Positions 34,610-44,500 of a stretch of DNA of 64,000 bases are shown one piece after another. The notes under the pieces are model-generated. The model was not told the origin of the DNA. It saw only the letters and a program-made list of their open reading frames with translations, and did not search any database. This DNA comes from Rhodoferax sp. GTDB lineage: Bacteria > Pseudomonadota > Gammaproteobacteria > Burkholderiales > Burkholderiaceae_C. The first letter of the stretch is position 1; every line of letters starts with the position of its first letter. The DNA lies in the NCBI GenBank assembly GCA_024236015.1, contig JACKLK010000005.1:186001-250000 (forward strand), read 5' to 3'. The position numbers and the translations under genes are program-made.

Positions 34610-35818
34610 ATGAAAGTCATCGATTCCATCCTCACCCAGTCCGCGGCCATTGCCGCGGTGCGACGCGATATTCATGCGCATCCGGAGCTGTGTTTCCAGG
34701 AGGTGCGCACGGCCGACGTCGTGGCGGCCAAGCTGACCGAGTGGGGCATTCCGATCGAGCGCGGCATGGGCACGACGGGGGTGGTGGGCATCGTGAAGAA
34801 CGGCACGTCGTCGCGCGCCATCGGCCTGCGCGCCGACATGGACGCGTTGCCGATGCAGGAGTTCAACACCTTCGACCATGCCAGCCAGCATGCCGGCAAG
34901 ATGCATGCCTGCGGCCATGACGGCCACACCGCGATGCTGCTGGCCGCGGCGCAGCACCTGGCCACGAACCGCAACTTCGACGGCACGGTCTACCTGATCT
35001 TCCAGCCCGCCGAGGAGGGTGGCGGCGGGGCGCGCGAGATGATCAAGGACGGCTTGTTCGAGAAGTTCGACGTGCAGGCGGTGTTCGGCATGCACAACTG
35101 GCCGGGTTACCAGGTCGGGCAGTTCGCGGTGAGCCCGGGGCCGGTGATGGCCTCGACCAACGAGTTCAGGATCCGCATCACCGGCAAGGGCGGACATGCG
35201 GCGATGCCGCACAACGGCATCGACCCGGTGCCGGTGGCCTGCCAGATGGTGCAGGCCTTCCAGACCATCGTGAGCCGCAACATGAAGCCGATCGACGCCG
35301 GCGTGATCTCGGTGACCATGATCCACGCCGGCGAGGCGACCAACGTGATTCCGGACCACTGCGAGATCCAGGGCACGGTGCGCACCTTCACGACCGAGGT
35401 GCTGGAGCTGATCGAGCGGCGCATGCGCGAGGTGGCCGAACACACCTGTGCCGCCTTCGGCACCCAGTGCGACTTCCGCTTCGTGCGCAACTATCCCGCG
35501 ACGGTGAATGCCGTGGCGCAGGCGGAGTTCGCGCGCACCGTGATGCAGGACATCGTCGGCGCCGACAACGTGCTGGCGCAGGAGCCGACCATGGGCGCCG
35601 AGGACTTCGCCTACATGCTGCAGGCCAAGCCCGGTGCGTATTGCTTCATCGGCAACGGCGACGGTGGCCACCGCGAGGCGGGCCATGGCGGCGGCCCGTG
35701 CATGCTGCACAACCCGAGCTACGACTTCAACGACGACCTGATTCCGCTGGGCGCCACCTACTGGGTGCGACTGGTCGAGGCGTGGTTTGCGCAGCCTGCA
35801 CAAGGGGCCGGCGAATGA
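34610..35818 (+). CDS. M20D-family amidohydrolase (hippurate hydrolase-like)
   Basis: 402 residues. RRDIHAHPELCFQE, GLRADMDALPMQE, HACGHDGHTAMLL and FQPAEEGGGGAREM are the metal-binding and catalytic motifs of M20D amidohydrolases, which cleave N-acyl amino acids; the dimerisation domain contains GKGGHAAMPHNGIDPV. CAGGAGA precedes the ATG. The stop overlaps the next gene's ATG by four bases, so the two hydrolases are made together. Confidence 0.92.
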   Translation: MKVIDSILTQSAAIAAVRRDIHAHPELCFQEVRTADVVAAKLTEWGIPIERGMGTTGVVGIVKNGTSSRAIGLRADMDALPMQEFNTFDHASQHAGKMHACGHDGHTAMLLAAAQHLATNRNFDGTVYLIFQPAEEGGGGAREMIKDGLFEKFDVQAVFGMHNWPGYQVGQFAVSPGPVMASTNEFRIRITGKGGHAAMPHNGIDPVPVACQMVQAFQTIVSRNMKPIDAGVISVTMIHAGEATNVIPDHCEIQGTVRTFTTEVLELIERRMREVAEHTCAAFGTQCDFRFVRNYPATVNAVAQAEFARTVMQDIVGADNVLAQEPTMGAEDFAYMLQAKPGAYCFIGNGDGGHREAGHGGGPCMLHNPSYDFNDDLIPLGATYWVRLVEAWFAQPAQGAGE

Positions 35819-36924
35819 TCGCCCTCGACCAGGCGTTCTCCGGCAGCTATGCCCAGGCCCGCACGCGTTTCCTGGAAGCGGCCGCCAAGGCCGGCCTGCC
35901 GGTGCACTCGTACGAACATCCGCTCCAGGGCCGGGATGGCGAGGCGCTGGCCATGGACGTGGCCGTGGCCGGCGATCCGCAGTCCGAGGCCATGATGATC
36001 GTCTCCAGCGCCTGCCATGGCGTCGAGGGTTTCTGCGGCAGCGGCGTGCAGGTGGCCTCGCTGCACGACGACGCATGGTTGTCGCAGGTGCGGGCCTCGG
36101 GTGTCGCGGTGATGTACCTGCACGGCCTCAACCCGCACGGCTTCTCGCATCGGCGCCGCGTCACGCAGGAGAACGTCGACCTGAACCGCAATTTCAGCGA
36201 CTACAGCCAGGCGCTGCCGGTCAACGAGGCGTACGCCGAATTGCACGACCTGTTGCTGCCCGCGCAATGGCCGCCGGACGATGCGAATCGCCAGGCGATC
36301 GCCGACTACGTGCAGCACCATGGCATGCAGCGCTACCAGGCCGCGGTGACCCAGGGGCAATATGCGTTCCCCGATGGCCTGTTTTTCGGCGGAACCGCTC
36401 CGACCTGGAGCAATGTCACGCTGCGCCAGGTGTTGCGCCGCCATGCCGGCGGTGCGCGGCGGCTGGCCTGGATCGACCTGCACACCGGCCTGGGGCCCAG
36501 TGGCGTGGGCGAACGCATCTTCGCCTGCAAGGACGATCCGGTCGCGTTGCAGCGGGCACGCCAGTGGTGGGGCGGCGACGGCGCGACGCCGATCACCTCG
36601 TTCTACGATGGCTCGTCGACCTCGGCGCGGCTGACCGGGCTGATGTGGAACGCCGCCTACGAGGAGTGCCCGCAGGCCGAATACACCGCGATCGCGATGG
36701 AATACGGCACGGTGCCGATCGCGCAGGTCATCGACGCGTTGCGCGCCGACCACTGGTTGCACCAGCATCCGCAGGCCGATGCGGAACTGGCCGGCCGCAT
36801 CAAGCAGCAGATCCTGGACGCGTTCTACGTCGACACCGACGCATGGCGCAGCCAGATCCTGGCGCAGGCACGGGAAGCGCAGAGCCAGGGCCTGGCCGGC
36901 CTGCAGGTGGTGGGGCGGGACTGA
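35815..36924 (+). CDS. DUF2817 family (M14-like) hydrolase
   Basis: 369 residues matching the DUF2817 group, which is related to zinc carboxypeptidases. SSACHGVEGFCGSG, NVDLNRNFSDY, IDLHTGLGPSG and YGTVPIAQVIDALRADHWLH are conserved segments that would supply the zinc ligands and catalytic glutamate. The start overlaps the M20 stop (ATGA). Sequential breakdown of a peptide-like or N-acyl substrate by the pair is inference. Confidence 0.82.
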   Translation: MIALDQAFSGSYAQARTRFLEAAAKAGLPVHSYEHPLQGRDGEALAMDVAVAGDPQSEAMMIVSSACHGVEGFCGSGVQVASLHDDAWLSQVRASGVAVMYLHGLNPHGFSHRRRVTQENVDLNRNFSDYSQALPVNEAYAELHDLLLPAQWPPDDANRQAIADYVQHHGMQRYQAAVTQGQYAFPDGLFFGGTAPTWSNVTLRQVLRRHAGGARRLAWIDLHTGLGPSGVGERIFACKDDPVALQRARQWWGGDGATPITSFYDGSSTSARLTGLMWNAAYEECPQAEYTAIAMEYGTVPIAQVIDALRADHWLHQHPQADAELAGRIKQQILDAFYVDTDAWRSQILAQAREAQSQGLAGLQVVGRD

Positions 36925-36932
36925 CGCCGCCA

Positions 36933-36977
36933 GCGGGCGTTGCCCGCCGCATGAGCGGCGCCGCGGCCCGGCGCCGC
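36933..36977. terminator. Tandem GC hairpins between convergent genes
   Basis: GCGGGC/GCCCGC (36933-36947, three-base loop) and GCGGCGCC/GGCGCCGC (36955-36977, seven-base loop) fill the 55-base gap between the DUF2817 gene and convergent coaX. Without T-runs they are likely, not certain, terminators for both. Confidence 0.6.
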
Positions 36978-36979
36978 CA

Positions 36980-37756
36980 TCAGAGCAGCGAAGCCTGCGC
37001 GCGCTCCTGCGCCATGTGCAGCAGGCCGTCGAAGATCAGGTTGTCCACCAGTTCGAACGGGCTTGCCAGGCTGGGCGCCATCTTCCAGCCGGCGCCACCG
37101 GTCATGTAACACACGGGTTCGGCGCCGCAGTGCGTGCGCAGGTGCTGGACCATGCGCTCCATGGCGCCGGCGATCGCATAGGTGCCGCCGCTGGTGAGCG
37201 CATCGCTGGTATTGGTGGGAAACATGCGCACGTCGCCGGTGGGCACATGCAGGCCGGCCGTGCCGGACTCCAGCGCACGCAGCATGATGCCGTGTCCCGG
37301 CAGGATCAGGCCGCCGAGGAACTGGCCTTGGGCGTCGATGGCTTCGATGGTGACGGCAGTGCCGACCATGGCCAGCACGATCGGCCGGGCGGCGCCCTGG
37401 GCCCGCATCCGATGCCAGGCGCCGATCATCGCGACCCAGCGGTCCGCGCCGAGGCGGCTGGGATGGTCGTAGCCGTTGCGCAAGCCCGCCTCGGCATCCT
37501 TGGCAACCACCCAGCGCGGGCTGACGTCCCACAGCTCGAGCTGCTCCTCCACGCGGCGCTTGACCGCCTCGCCCGCGACGACGCAGCCGAGCATGGTGGC
37601 GGGCTCCTGCAGGGGCGCCCAGGCGCCTTCGGCCAGCGTGTCGACGTTGTCGAGGAATTCGGCGCCGTGGGCGATCAGCCGGGCTCCCGGACGGGGCGCC
37701 TCGTATTGCGCCCATTTGAGCCGGGTGTTGCCGATGTCGATGGCCAGGAAAGTCAA
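36980..37756 (-). CDS. coaX: Type III pantothenate kinase
   Basis: 258 residues, ASKHA fold. FLAIDIGNTRLKWAQY is the phosphate-1 motif, GADRWVAMIGAW and AMVGTAVTIEAID follow, and GGLILPGHGIMLRAL completes the CoaX pattern. It makes phosphopantothenate, the first step of coenzyme A synthesis. It lies downstream of the amidase gene on the same strand, 87 bases away; birA, its neighbour in many relatives, is absent. Confidence 0.95.
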   Translation of the reverse strand: MTFLAIDIGNTRLKWAQYEAPRPGARLIAHGAEFLDNVDTLAEGAWAPLQEPATMLGCVVAGEAVKRRVEEQLELWDVSPRWVVAKDAEAGLRNGYDHPSRLGADRWVAMIGAWHRMRAQGAARPIVLAMVGTAVTIEAIDAQGQFLGGLILPGHGIMLRALESGTAGLHVPTGDVRMFPTNTSDALTSGGTYAIAGAMERMVQHLRTHCGAEPVCYMTGGAGWKMAPSLASPFELVDNLIFDGLLHMAQERAQASLL

Positions 37757-37843
37757 GGGATCTGTCTCCGGGTTGCCGGGTTCACGGGTATGCGTCGGCG
37801 CCGCGCATGGCGGGAGTCGCCGTGTGCGGCGATGCGCGATGCC

Positions 37844-39265
37844 TCATGCCGTCTGCATGGCCGGAGCCACGCCGCGGATGGGGCAGGCGGTTTCGTAGGC
37901 ACGGGCCGCGCGCAGGACGATGGCGTCGCCGAACATCGGTCCCACCAGTTGCAGGCCGATCGGCAGGCCTTCGCGGGTGAAGCCGCAGGGGATCGTGCAG
38001 GCCGGTTGCTGCGTCAGGTTGAACGGGTAGCTGAACGGTGTCCATCCCAGCATGGTCTCGGCCGTCATCGGGCGGTCGCCGGCGGGAACGGCATCGAAGG
38101 CCGGCACGGCGGTGGCGGGGGTGACGATCAGGTCGTATCGCTGCATGAACTGGCGCATGTGCGAGCCGAGCGCGCCGCGGCGCAGGTTCAGCTGCTGGAT
38201 CTGCAGCGCGCTGAAATGGCGGCCCAGTTCGGCCTGGGCGGCGAAGTCCGGGTCGCAGACGGCCTGCTGCTGCGCCGTCAGGCCGCTCCAGACCGTCCAG
38301 GCGCCCAGGAACCAGAGCCCGGTCGTGATGTCCAGCGGATCGTCGAAGCCCGGGTCGACCTGCTCGACGATGGCGCCGAGTTGCGCCAGCCGCTGCGCCG
38401 CGGCGTGCACCGCTGCCGCGACCTGCGGATCGACATTGCGTGCGTAACCCAGCGTCGGCGAATAGGCGACACGCAACCCGCGGATGCCGTCGTCCAGGCC
38501 CTCGGTGTAGTCGCTCGGGTCGGGCGGCAGCGAGGTCCAGTCGCGGGCGTCCGGCTGCTTGAGGATGTTCATCGCAACGGCGGCGTCGCGCACGTCCCGG
38601 GTCAGCGGGCCGAGGTGGGAGACGGTGCCGAACGGCGACAGCGGATAGGCCGGAATGCGGCCGAAGCTGGGCTTGAGCCCGAAGTTGCCGCAGAACGACG
38701 CGGGGATGCGGACCGAACCGGCGCCGTCGGTTCCGATGGCGATCGCGCCCATGCCGGCGGCGGTGGCCGCTGCCGCACCACCCGACGACCCGCCGGCGGT
38801 CTTGCCCAGGTCCCACGGGTTGCGTGTGATGCCCGAGCGCGGCGAGTTGGTCTCGCCCTTGCAGCCGTATTCGGGCGTCGTCGTCTTGCCCAGGATCACG
38901 GCGCCGGCGTCGCGCAGCCGCGCGGTGGCGGGCGCGTCGACGTCCCAGGGCTGGTCGATGTCCAGGGTGTGGCTGCCGCGCAGCGTGGGCAGGCCACGTG
39001 TGAGGATCAGGTCCTTGATCGATACCGGCACGCCGTCGAGTGGGCCCAGTGGCTGGCCGGCATGCCAGCGCCCCGTGCTGGCGTCGGCCGCCGCGCGTGC
39101 GCCGTCGACGTCGACGCGCACGAAGGCGTTGATGCGGGCATCCTGGCGCTCGATCCGCTCCAGAGCGGCGTCGCAGGCTTCCCGGGGCGATGCGTGTCCG
39201 TCGCGGTACAGCCGGGTCAGTTCGGTGGCCGAACAGTCGGCCAGTCGGGTGTGTTGCTGCGCCAT
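37844..39265 (-). CDS. Amidase (amidase signature family)
   Basis: 473 residues. The Ser-cisSer-Lys triad region is visible: lysine in VPVSIKDLILTRGLPT, GKTAGGSSGGAAAATAAGM for the cis-serine loop and GTDGAGSVRIPASFCGN for the nucleophile. It could be a general amide hydrolase; GatA is less likely since gatB and gatC are not adjacent and the C-terminal part differs. It starts 10 bases after the persulfide dioxygenase gene ends, so the two may be cotranscribed. Confidence 0.88.
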   Translation of the reverse strand: MAQQHTRLADCSATELTRLYRDGHASPREACDAALERIERQDARINAFVRVDVDGARAAADASTGRWHAGQPLGPLDGVPVSIKDLILTRGLPTLRGSHTLDIDQPWDVDAPATARLRDAGAVILGKTTTPEYGCKGETNSPRSGITRNPWDLGKTAGGSSGGAAAATAAGMGAIAIGTDGAGSVRIPASFCGNFGLKPSFGRIPAYPLSPFGTVSHLGPLTRDVRDAAVAMNILKQPDARDWTSLPPDPSDYTEGLDDGIRGLRVAYSPTLGYARNVDPQVAAAVHAAAQRLAQLGAIVEQVDPGFDDPLDITTGLWFLGAWTVWSGLTAQQQAVCDPDFAAQAELGRHFSALQIQQLNLRRGALGSHMRQFMQRYDLIVTPATAVPAFDAVPAGDRPMTAETMLGWTPFSYPFNLTQQPACTIPCGFTREGLPIGLQLVGPMFGDAIVLRAARAYETACPIRGVAPAMQTA

Positions 39266-39275
39266 GGCGTGCGGC

Positions 39276-40409
39276 TCAGTTCTGGCGCCACGGCAGGCCG
39301 TGCTTGCGCCAGCCGCCGAGTTGGCCGCGATGCGCGTCCGAATCCGGGTTGCCCTCGAAACCTTCGAGGATGTTGTAGGCCTGCAGGCCGAGTTCGGTCG
39401 CGCGCTTGGCGGCCGCGATCGAGCGCACGCCGCTGCGGCACAGCAGCACCACCTTCTTGTCCTTGGGAACGGCGCTCAGCAAGGCCTGGTCGAATTGCGG
39501 GTTCATGGCCATGCCCGGCCACTGCTTCCACGCGATCGGGACCGCGTCCGGGATGAACCCGACCCATTCGCGTTCGGCGTCGGTGCGTACGTCGACGAGC
39601 ACCGCGTCGCCGGATTGCCACCAGTCGTAGGCCAGCTGCGGCGACACGTCGCCGGCATAGGCCTGCGCGGCCTTGACCGCCGGCTCCGGCGTCGCGGCGG
39701 CCGCGGCGGCCTGGCCTTCGGCATCGTGGCGGATCCCCGAGGTCAGGTTGGCCGGGACGGCCTCGTCGATGCGTTTGGGGCGGGGCAGGTTCAGGGCGTC
39801 CATGATGGCGACGAATTCCGCCTCGGTCTTGCCGGCGATCCGGGCATTGCCGGCTTTCTCGGCGCCGATGCTCGAGTGGGTGCGGCCCTGGTAGTCGTGG
39901 GCCGGCCAGACGGTGGTGGCGTCGGGCAGCGCGAACAACACCTCGGTGATGCTGTGGTACAGCGCCGCCGCGCTGCCGGACTGGAAGTCCGTGCGCCCGC
40001 AGCCGTTGATCAGCAAGGTGTCGCCGGTGAAGACATGGTCGCGCCAGACATAACTCATGCTGCCGGCCGTGTGGCCCGGCGTGTGCAGCGCGCGCAGGCT
40101 CTCCTGCCCGAAATGGATCAGGTCACCGTGCTCCAGCTGCACGGCCGCCGTGGTGATGCCGCAGCCCGCGGGCGCCGCGGTCCGTGCGCCGGCATGTTCG
40201 GCCAGCAGGCCGGCGCTGGTGATGTGATCGGCATGCGCATGGGTTTCGATGGTCCACAGCAGCTTCAGGCCGTATTGGCGCAGCGTGGCCAGGTCGCGTT
40301 CGACCTGTTCGTCGACGGGATCGATGATCACCGCCTCGCGGGTGTTCTCGTCGAACAGCACGTAGGTATAGGTGCTGGAAGCGGCGTCGAAAAGCTGGAT
40401 CGGTTGCAT
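39276..40409 (-). CDS. Persulfide dioxygenase-rhodanese fusion
   Basis: 377 residues. Residues 1-240 are a metallo-beta-lactamase fold of the ETHE1 type, with THAHADH, HTPGHTAG and FTGDTLLINGCGRTDFQ holding a single iron. Residues 255-377 are a rhodanese domain with the active loop LLCRSGVRS. Fusions of this kind are known from Burkholderia, where the first half oxidises glutathione persulfide to sulfite and the second makes or uses thiosulfate. Divergent from two YeeE/YedE genes, forming a sulfur-handling module. Confidence 0.93.
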   Translation of the reverse strand: MQPIQLFDAASSTYTYVLFDENTREAVIIDPVDEQVERDLATLRQYGLKLLWTIETHAHADHITSAGLLAEHAGARTAAPAGCGITTAAVQLEHGDLIHFGQESLRALHTPGHTAGSMSYVWRDHVFTGDTLLINGCGRTDFQSGSAAALYHSITEVLFALPDATTVWPAHDYQGRTHSSIGAEKAGNARIAGKTEAEFVAIMDALNLPRPKRIDEAVPANLTSGIRHDAEGQAAAAAATPEPAVKAAQAYAGDVSPQLAYDWWQSGDAVLVDVRTDAEREWVGFIPDAVPIAWKQWPGMAMNPQFDQALLSAVPKDKKVVLLCRSGVRSIAAAKRATELGLQAYNILEGFEGNPDSDAHRGQLGGWRKHGLPWRQN

Positions 40410-40478
40410 GGCGGTTCCTCGCGGTCGGTCCGGGTCAGGGTATGCTCGGGCCTAGTTTAGGACTTTGGGGGCGACGCC

Positions 40479-40943
40479 GTGGACGAATACACGCAGGCTT
40501 TGCAAGGTGGCATCCTGGTCGGTCTCGCCAGCTGGATCCTGCTGGCAGGGCTGGGGCGTTCGAGCGCGGTCAGCGCGATCACCGCGGGGGTGTTGACGAC
40601 CCGCAGGCAGAATTCGCCGTGGCGCTGGGCCTTCCTGGCCGGCCTGGTCGGCGGAGGCGCCTTCTTCTCCTGGGCGCTGAACGTGCCGCATGTCGAGATC
40701 CGGCATCCGCTGGTGCTGGTGCCCGCCGGCTTCCTGGTCGGCTTCGGCGCCGTGGTCGGCTCGGGCAGCGCGAGCGGCCATGCCATTGTCGGCCTGGGCC
40801 GTCGTTCGCGCCGCTCGCTGGCCGCCGTCATCGTCTTTGCGCTGGCCGCCGTCAGCACCGTGATGGTCACGACCCACATTCCCCCGGCCGCGTGGTGGGT
40901 CGAGTCGATCACCGAGGCCCTGATGATGCTGTTCGACAGATGA
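40479..40943 (+). CDS. YeeE/YedE-family membrane protein, first half
   Basis: 154 residues with four or five hydrophobic segments, start GTG 40479. Together with the next gene it makes the two-piece (PmpAB-like) version of the YeeE/YedE sulfur-compound transporter. The normally cysteine-containing GCTSGHG motif reads GSASGHA here, and the protein contains no cysteine at all. Sulfur import is therefore doubtful (see findings). It is divergent from the persulfide dioxygenase by 69 bases. Confidence 0.8.
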   Translation: MDEYTQALQGGILVGLASWILLAGLGRSSAVSAITAGVLTTRRQNSPWRWAFLAGLVGGGAFFSWALNVPHVEIRHPLVLVPAGFLVGFGAVVGSGSASGHAIVGLGRRSRRSLAAVIVFALAAVSTVMVTTHIPPAAWWVESITEALMMLFDR

Positions 40944-40998
40944 ACCGCCTGCCTTTCCCGACCGCCTTCGGCCCAACCCCTGTTTCCGTCTTGACGCC

Positions 40999-41499
40999 AT
41001 GAACGTTCCCGCCACCACTCCGTCCGAACTGGCCAGATCGACCATGCGCCGGCGCGCGCTGGGGCGGATCTCCGCACTGGTGGTGGCCTTCGTGGCCGGC
41101 AGCATTTTTGCCGCCGGATTGACGCTGTCCGGCATGACCGAGCCCGAGAAGGTGATCGCCTTTCTCGACATCAAGGAGATGTTCGTCGGGCCGTTCCCGG
41201 GCGGCTGGGATCCCACGCTGCTGTTTGTCGTCGCCGGGGCGCTGGCCGTGGCCTTGCTGGGTTTCGCATTGACCCCGTACGCCAGCGTGCGGCCCTGGTT
41301 CATGACCAGCTTCATGTTGTCCAAGCGGCGCAGCGTCGATGGCCGCCTGGTTGCCGGTGCGCTGATCTTCGGCGTGGGCTGGGGCCTGAGCGGCTACAGC
41401 CCCGCCACGGCGCTGGCGTCGTTGTTGACGGGCCAGATCGACACGGTCATATTCGTGCTGGCCATGTTGCCCGGCATGTGGCTGGCCGGCAAGTTCTGA
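40999..41499 (+). CDS. YeeE/YedE-family membrane protein, second half
   Basis: 166 residues with four or five membrane segments. LTLSGMTEPEKVIAFLDI and GALIFGVGWGLSGYSPATAL are the family motifs; the usual FCPG cysteine is a serine in YSPA. Like its partner it has no cysteine. It starts 55 bases after the first half and is followed by icmF under a separate promoter. Confidence 0.8.
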   Translation: MNVPATTPSELARSTMRRRALGRISALVVAFVAGSIFAAGLTLSGMTEPEKVIAFLDIKEMFVGPFPGGWDPTLLFVVAGALAVALLGFALTPYASVRPWFMTSFMLSKRRSVDGRLVAGALIFGVGWGLSGYSPATALASLLTGQIDTVIFVLAMLPGMWLAGKF

Positions 41500-41525
41500 C
41501 ACCGGGTCGCCATTCCCCCATTTGA

Positions 41526-41554
41526 TTGACGTTGACGTAAACGTCAATTACCAT
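41526..41554 (+). promoter_or_regulatory. icmF promoter with a palindrome in the spacer
   Basis: TTGACG (41526-41531) and TACCAT (41549-41554) are 17 bases apart. The spacer contains the palindrome TTGACGTAAACGTCAA (41532-41547, two 7-base arms around AA). An operator between -35 and -10 is the hallmark of MerR-family control. From memory, it resembles the LiuR-type motif of branched-chain amino acid catabolism; no such regulator is in the window. Confidence 0.6.
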
Positions 41555-41596
41555 CTGACGCTTGGCGCCGGCCCGGGTGCCGCTATGGAGCACTCG

Positions 41597-44500
41597 ATGA
41601 CCGACCTGTCCGCCGACCACAAGGCCCTGGCCAACTACCGGCCCACGCACAAGGTGCGTTTCGTCACCGCCGCGAGCCTGTTCGATGGCCACGACGCGGC
41701 GATCAACATCATGCGCCGGATCCTGCAAGGCATGGGCGCCGAGGTGATCCACCTGGGGCATAACCGCAGCGTCGACGACGTGGTGACGGCCGCGCTGCAG
41801 GAAGACGTGCAGGGCATCGCGATCAGTTCCTACCAGGGCGGTCATGTCGAATATTTCAAGTACATGGTCGACCTGTTGCGCCAGCGTGGCGGGGAGCATA
41901 TCCAGGTGTTCGGCGGCGGCGGCGGGGTCATCGTTCCGCCCGAGATCCGCGAGCTGCACGACTACGGCGTGGCGCGTATCTTCAGCCCGGAAGACGGGCA
42001 ACGCATGGGCCTGGCCGGCATGATCGGCGAGATGGTGATGCGTTGCGACCAGGACCTGTCCGGCTACGCACCCACGACCATCGACGCCATCCAGGGCCAT
42101 GGGCAGGAGCACTGGCGCGCGCTGGCGCAACTGATCACCGCGCTCGAGGGCGACAAGGCCGACGCCGGCTTGCTCGACACCATGCGCAAGGCGGCCGAGC
42201 AGGCCACGGTGCCCGTGCTCGGCATCACCGGCACCGGCGGCGCCGGCAAGTCGTCGCTGACCGACGAGCTGATCCGCCGGCTGCGGCTGGACCAGGACGA
42301 CACGCGGAGGGTGGCCGTGATCAGCATCGATCCGTCGCGGCGCAAGAGCGGCGGAGCCTTGCTGGGCGACCGCATCCGCATGAATGCGATCGGGCCGTGG
42401 GGTCGGAACGGCCAGCAGCGTGTCTTCATGCGCTCGCTGGCCTCGCGCGATTTCGGCTCCGAGATCAGCGCCTGCCTGCCCGACGTGATCGTGGCCTGCA
42501 AATGCGCCGGCTTCGACCTGGTCATCGTCGAGACGTCCGGCATCGGCCAGGGCGATGCGGCCATCGTGCCGCACGTGGATGTGCCGCTGTACGTGATGAC
42601 GCCCGAGTTCGGCGCCGCCAGCCAGCTCGAGAAGATCGACATGCTCGACTTCGCCGAGTTCGTCGCGATCAACAAGTTCGACCGCAAGGGCGCGCTGGAC
42701 GCGCTGCGCGACGTGGCCAAGCAGGTGCAACGCAACCGCGAGGCGTTCACGACGGCGCCGGACCAGATGCCGGTGTTCGGCACCATGGCCGCGCGTTTCA
42801 ACGACGATGGCGTCACGGCGCTGTACCAGGCCCTGTTGCCCCGGCTGCAGGCCTTGGGCCTGACGGTGGGCGAGAGCCGCCTGCCCACGGTCGCGGTGCG
42901 CCACAGCACCAACCAGAGTCCGGTGGTGCCGGCCGCGCGTATCCGTTACCTGGCCGAGATCGCCGACACGGTGCGCGGCTACAAGGCGCGTGCCCGCGAG
43001 CAGGCCACGCTGGCGCGCGAGATGCAGCAGTTGCGCGCGGCGGGCCGGATGTTGCAGGAGGCCAACCCGACCAAGGAGCGTGCCTATGCCGCGGTCAACG
43101 ACCTGGCCGCGCAACGCGAGGAGCGGCTGGGCAAGGCCGAGCGCAAGCTGCTGGCGCAGTGGCCGGAGATGGTCAAGGCCTATGGTGGCGACGAATACGT
43201 GGTCCGGATCCGCGACAAGGAGATCCGCACCGCGCTGGTGACGAAGTCGCTCAGCGGCACGCCGGTGCGCAAGGTGTCGCTGCCCAAGTACGAGGACCAC
43301 GGCGAGATCCTGCAGTGGCTGATGCTCGACAACGTGCCGGGCAGCTACCCCTATACCGCCGGCACCTTCGCGTTCAAGCGCGAGGGCGAGGACCCGACCC
43401 GCATGTTCGCCGGCGAAGGCGACGCATTCCGCACCAACCGGCGTTTCAAGCTGCTGTCCGAAGGCATGCCGGCCAAGCGCCTGTCGACCGCCTTCGATTC
43501 GGTGACCTTGTATGGCAACGATCCGGACCCGCGGCCGGACATCTACGGCAAGGTCGGCAATTCGGGCGTCTCCATCGCCACGCTCGACGACATGAAGGTG
43601 TTGTACGACGGCTTCGACTTGTGCAGCCCCAGCACCTCGGTCAGCATGACGATCAACGGCCCGGCACCGAGCATCCTGGCGATGTTCATGAACACCGCGA
43701 TCGACCAGAACATCGACAAGTTCACGCGCGAGAACGGGCGCGAGCCGACCGAGACCGAGACCGAGAAGATCCGCGAATGGGTGCTGGAGAACGTGCGCGG
43801 CACGGTGCAGGCCGACATCCTGAAGGAAGACCAGGGCCAGAACACCTGCATCTTCTCGACCGAGTTCAGCCTCAAGGTCATGGGCGACATCGCCCAGTAT
43901 TTCGTGCACAACCGGGTGCGCAACTTCTACAGCGTGTCGATCAGCGGCTACCACATCGCCGAGGCCGGCGCGAACCCGATCAGCCAGCTCGCGTTCACCC
44001 TGTCCAACGGCTTCACCTTCGTGGAGGCCTACCTGGCGCGCGGCATGCACATCGACGATTTCGCGCCCAACCTGAGTTTCTTCTTCTCCAACGGCATGGA
44101 CCCCGAATACACGGTGATGGGCCGGGTCGCGCGGCGCATCTGGGCGGTGGCGATGAAGGAGAAATACGGCGCCAACGAACGCAGCCAGAAGCTCAAATAC
44201 CACATCCAGACCAGCGGGCGCAGCCTGCACGCGCAGGAGATCCAGTTCAACGACATCCGCACCACGCTGCAGGCGCTGATCGCGATCTACGACAACTGCA
44301 ATTCACTGCACACGAACGCCTTCGACGAGGCGATCACGACGCCCACCGAAGACAGCGTGCGCCGCGCGATGGCGATCCAGCTGATCATCAACCGGGAGTG
44401 GGGCCTGGCGAAGAACGAGAACCCCGGCCAGGGCGCCTTCATCATCGAGGAGCTGACCGAACTGGTCGAGGAGGCGGTGCTCGGCGAGTTCGAGCGCATC

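Noticed and set aside
37844..39265. Amidase as GatA of the tRNA amidotransferase
   Set aside because: No gatB or gatC is adjacent and the neighbours are coaX and a sulfur enzyme; a general amidase is the safer call.
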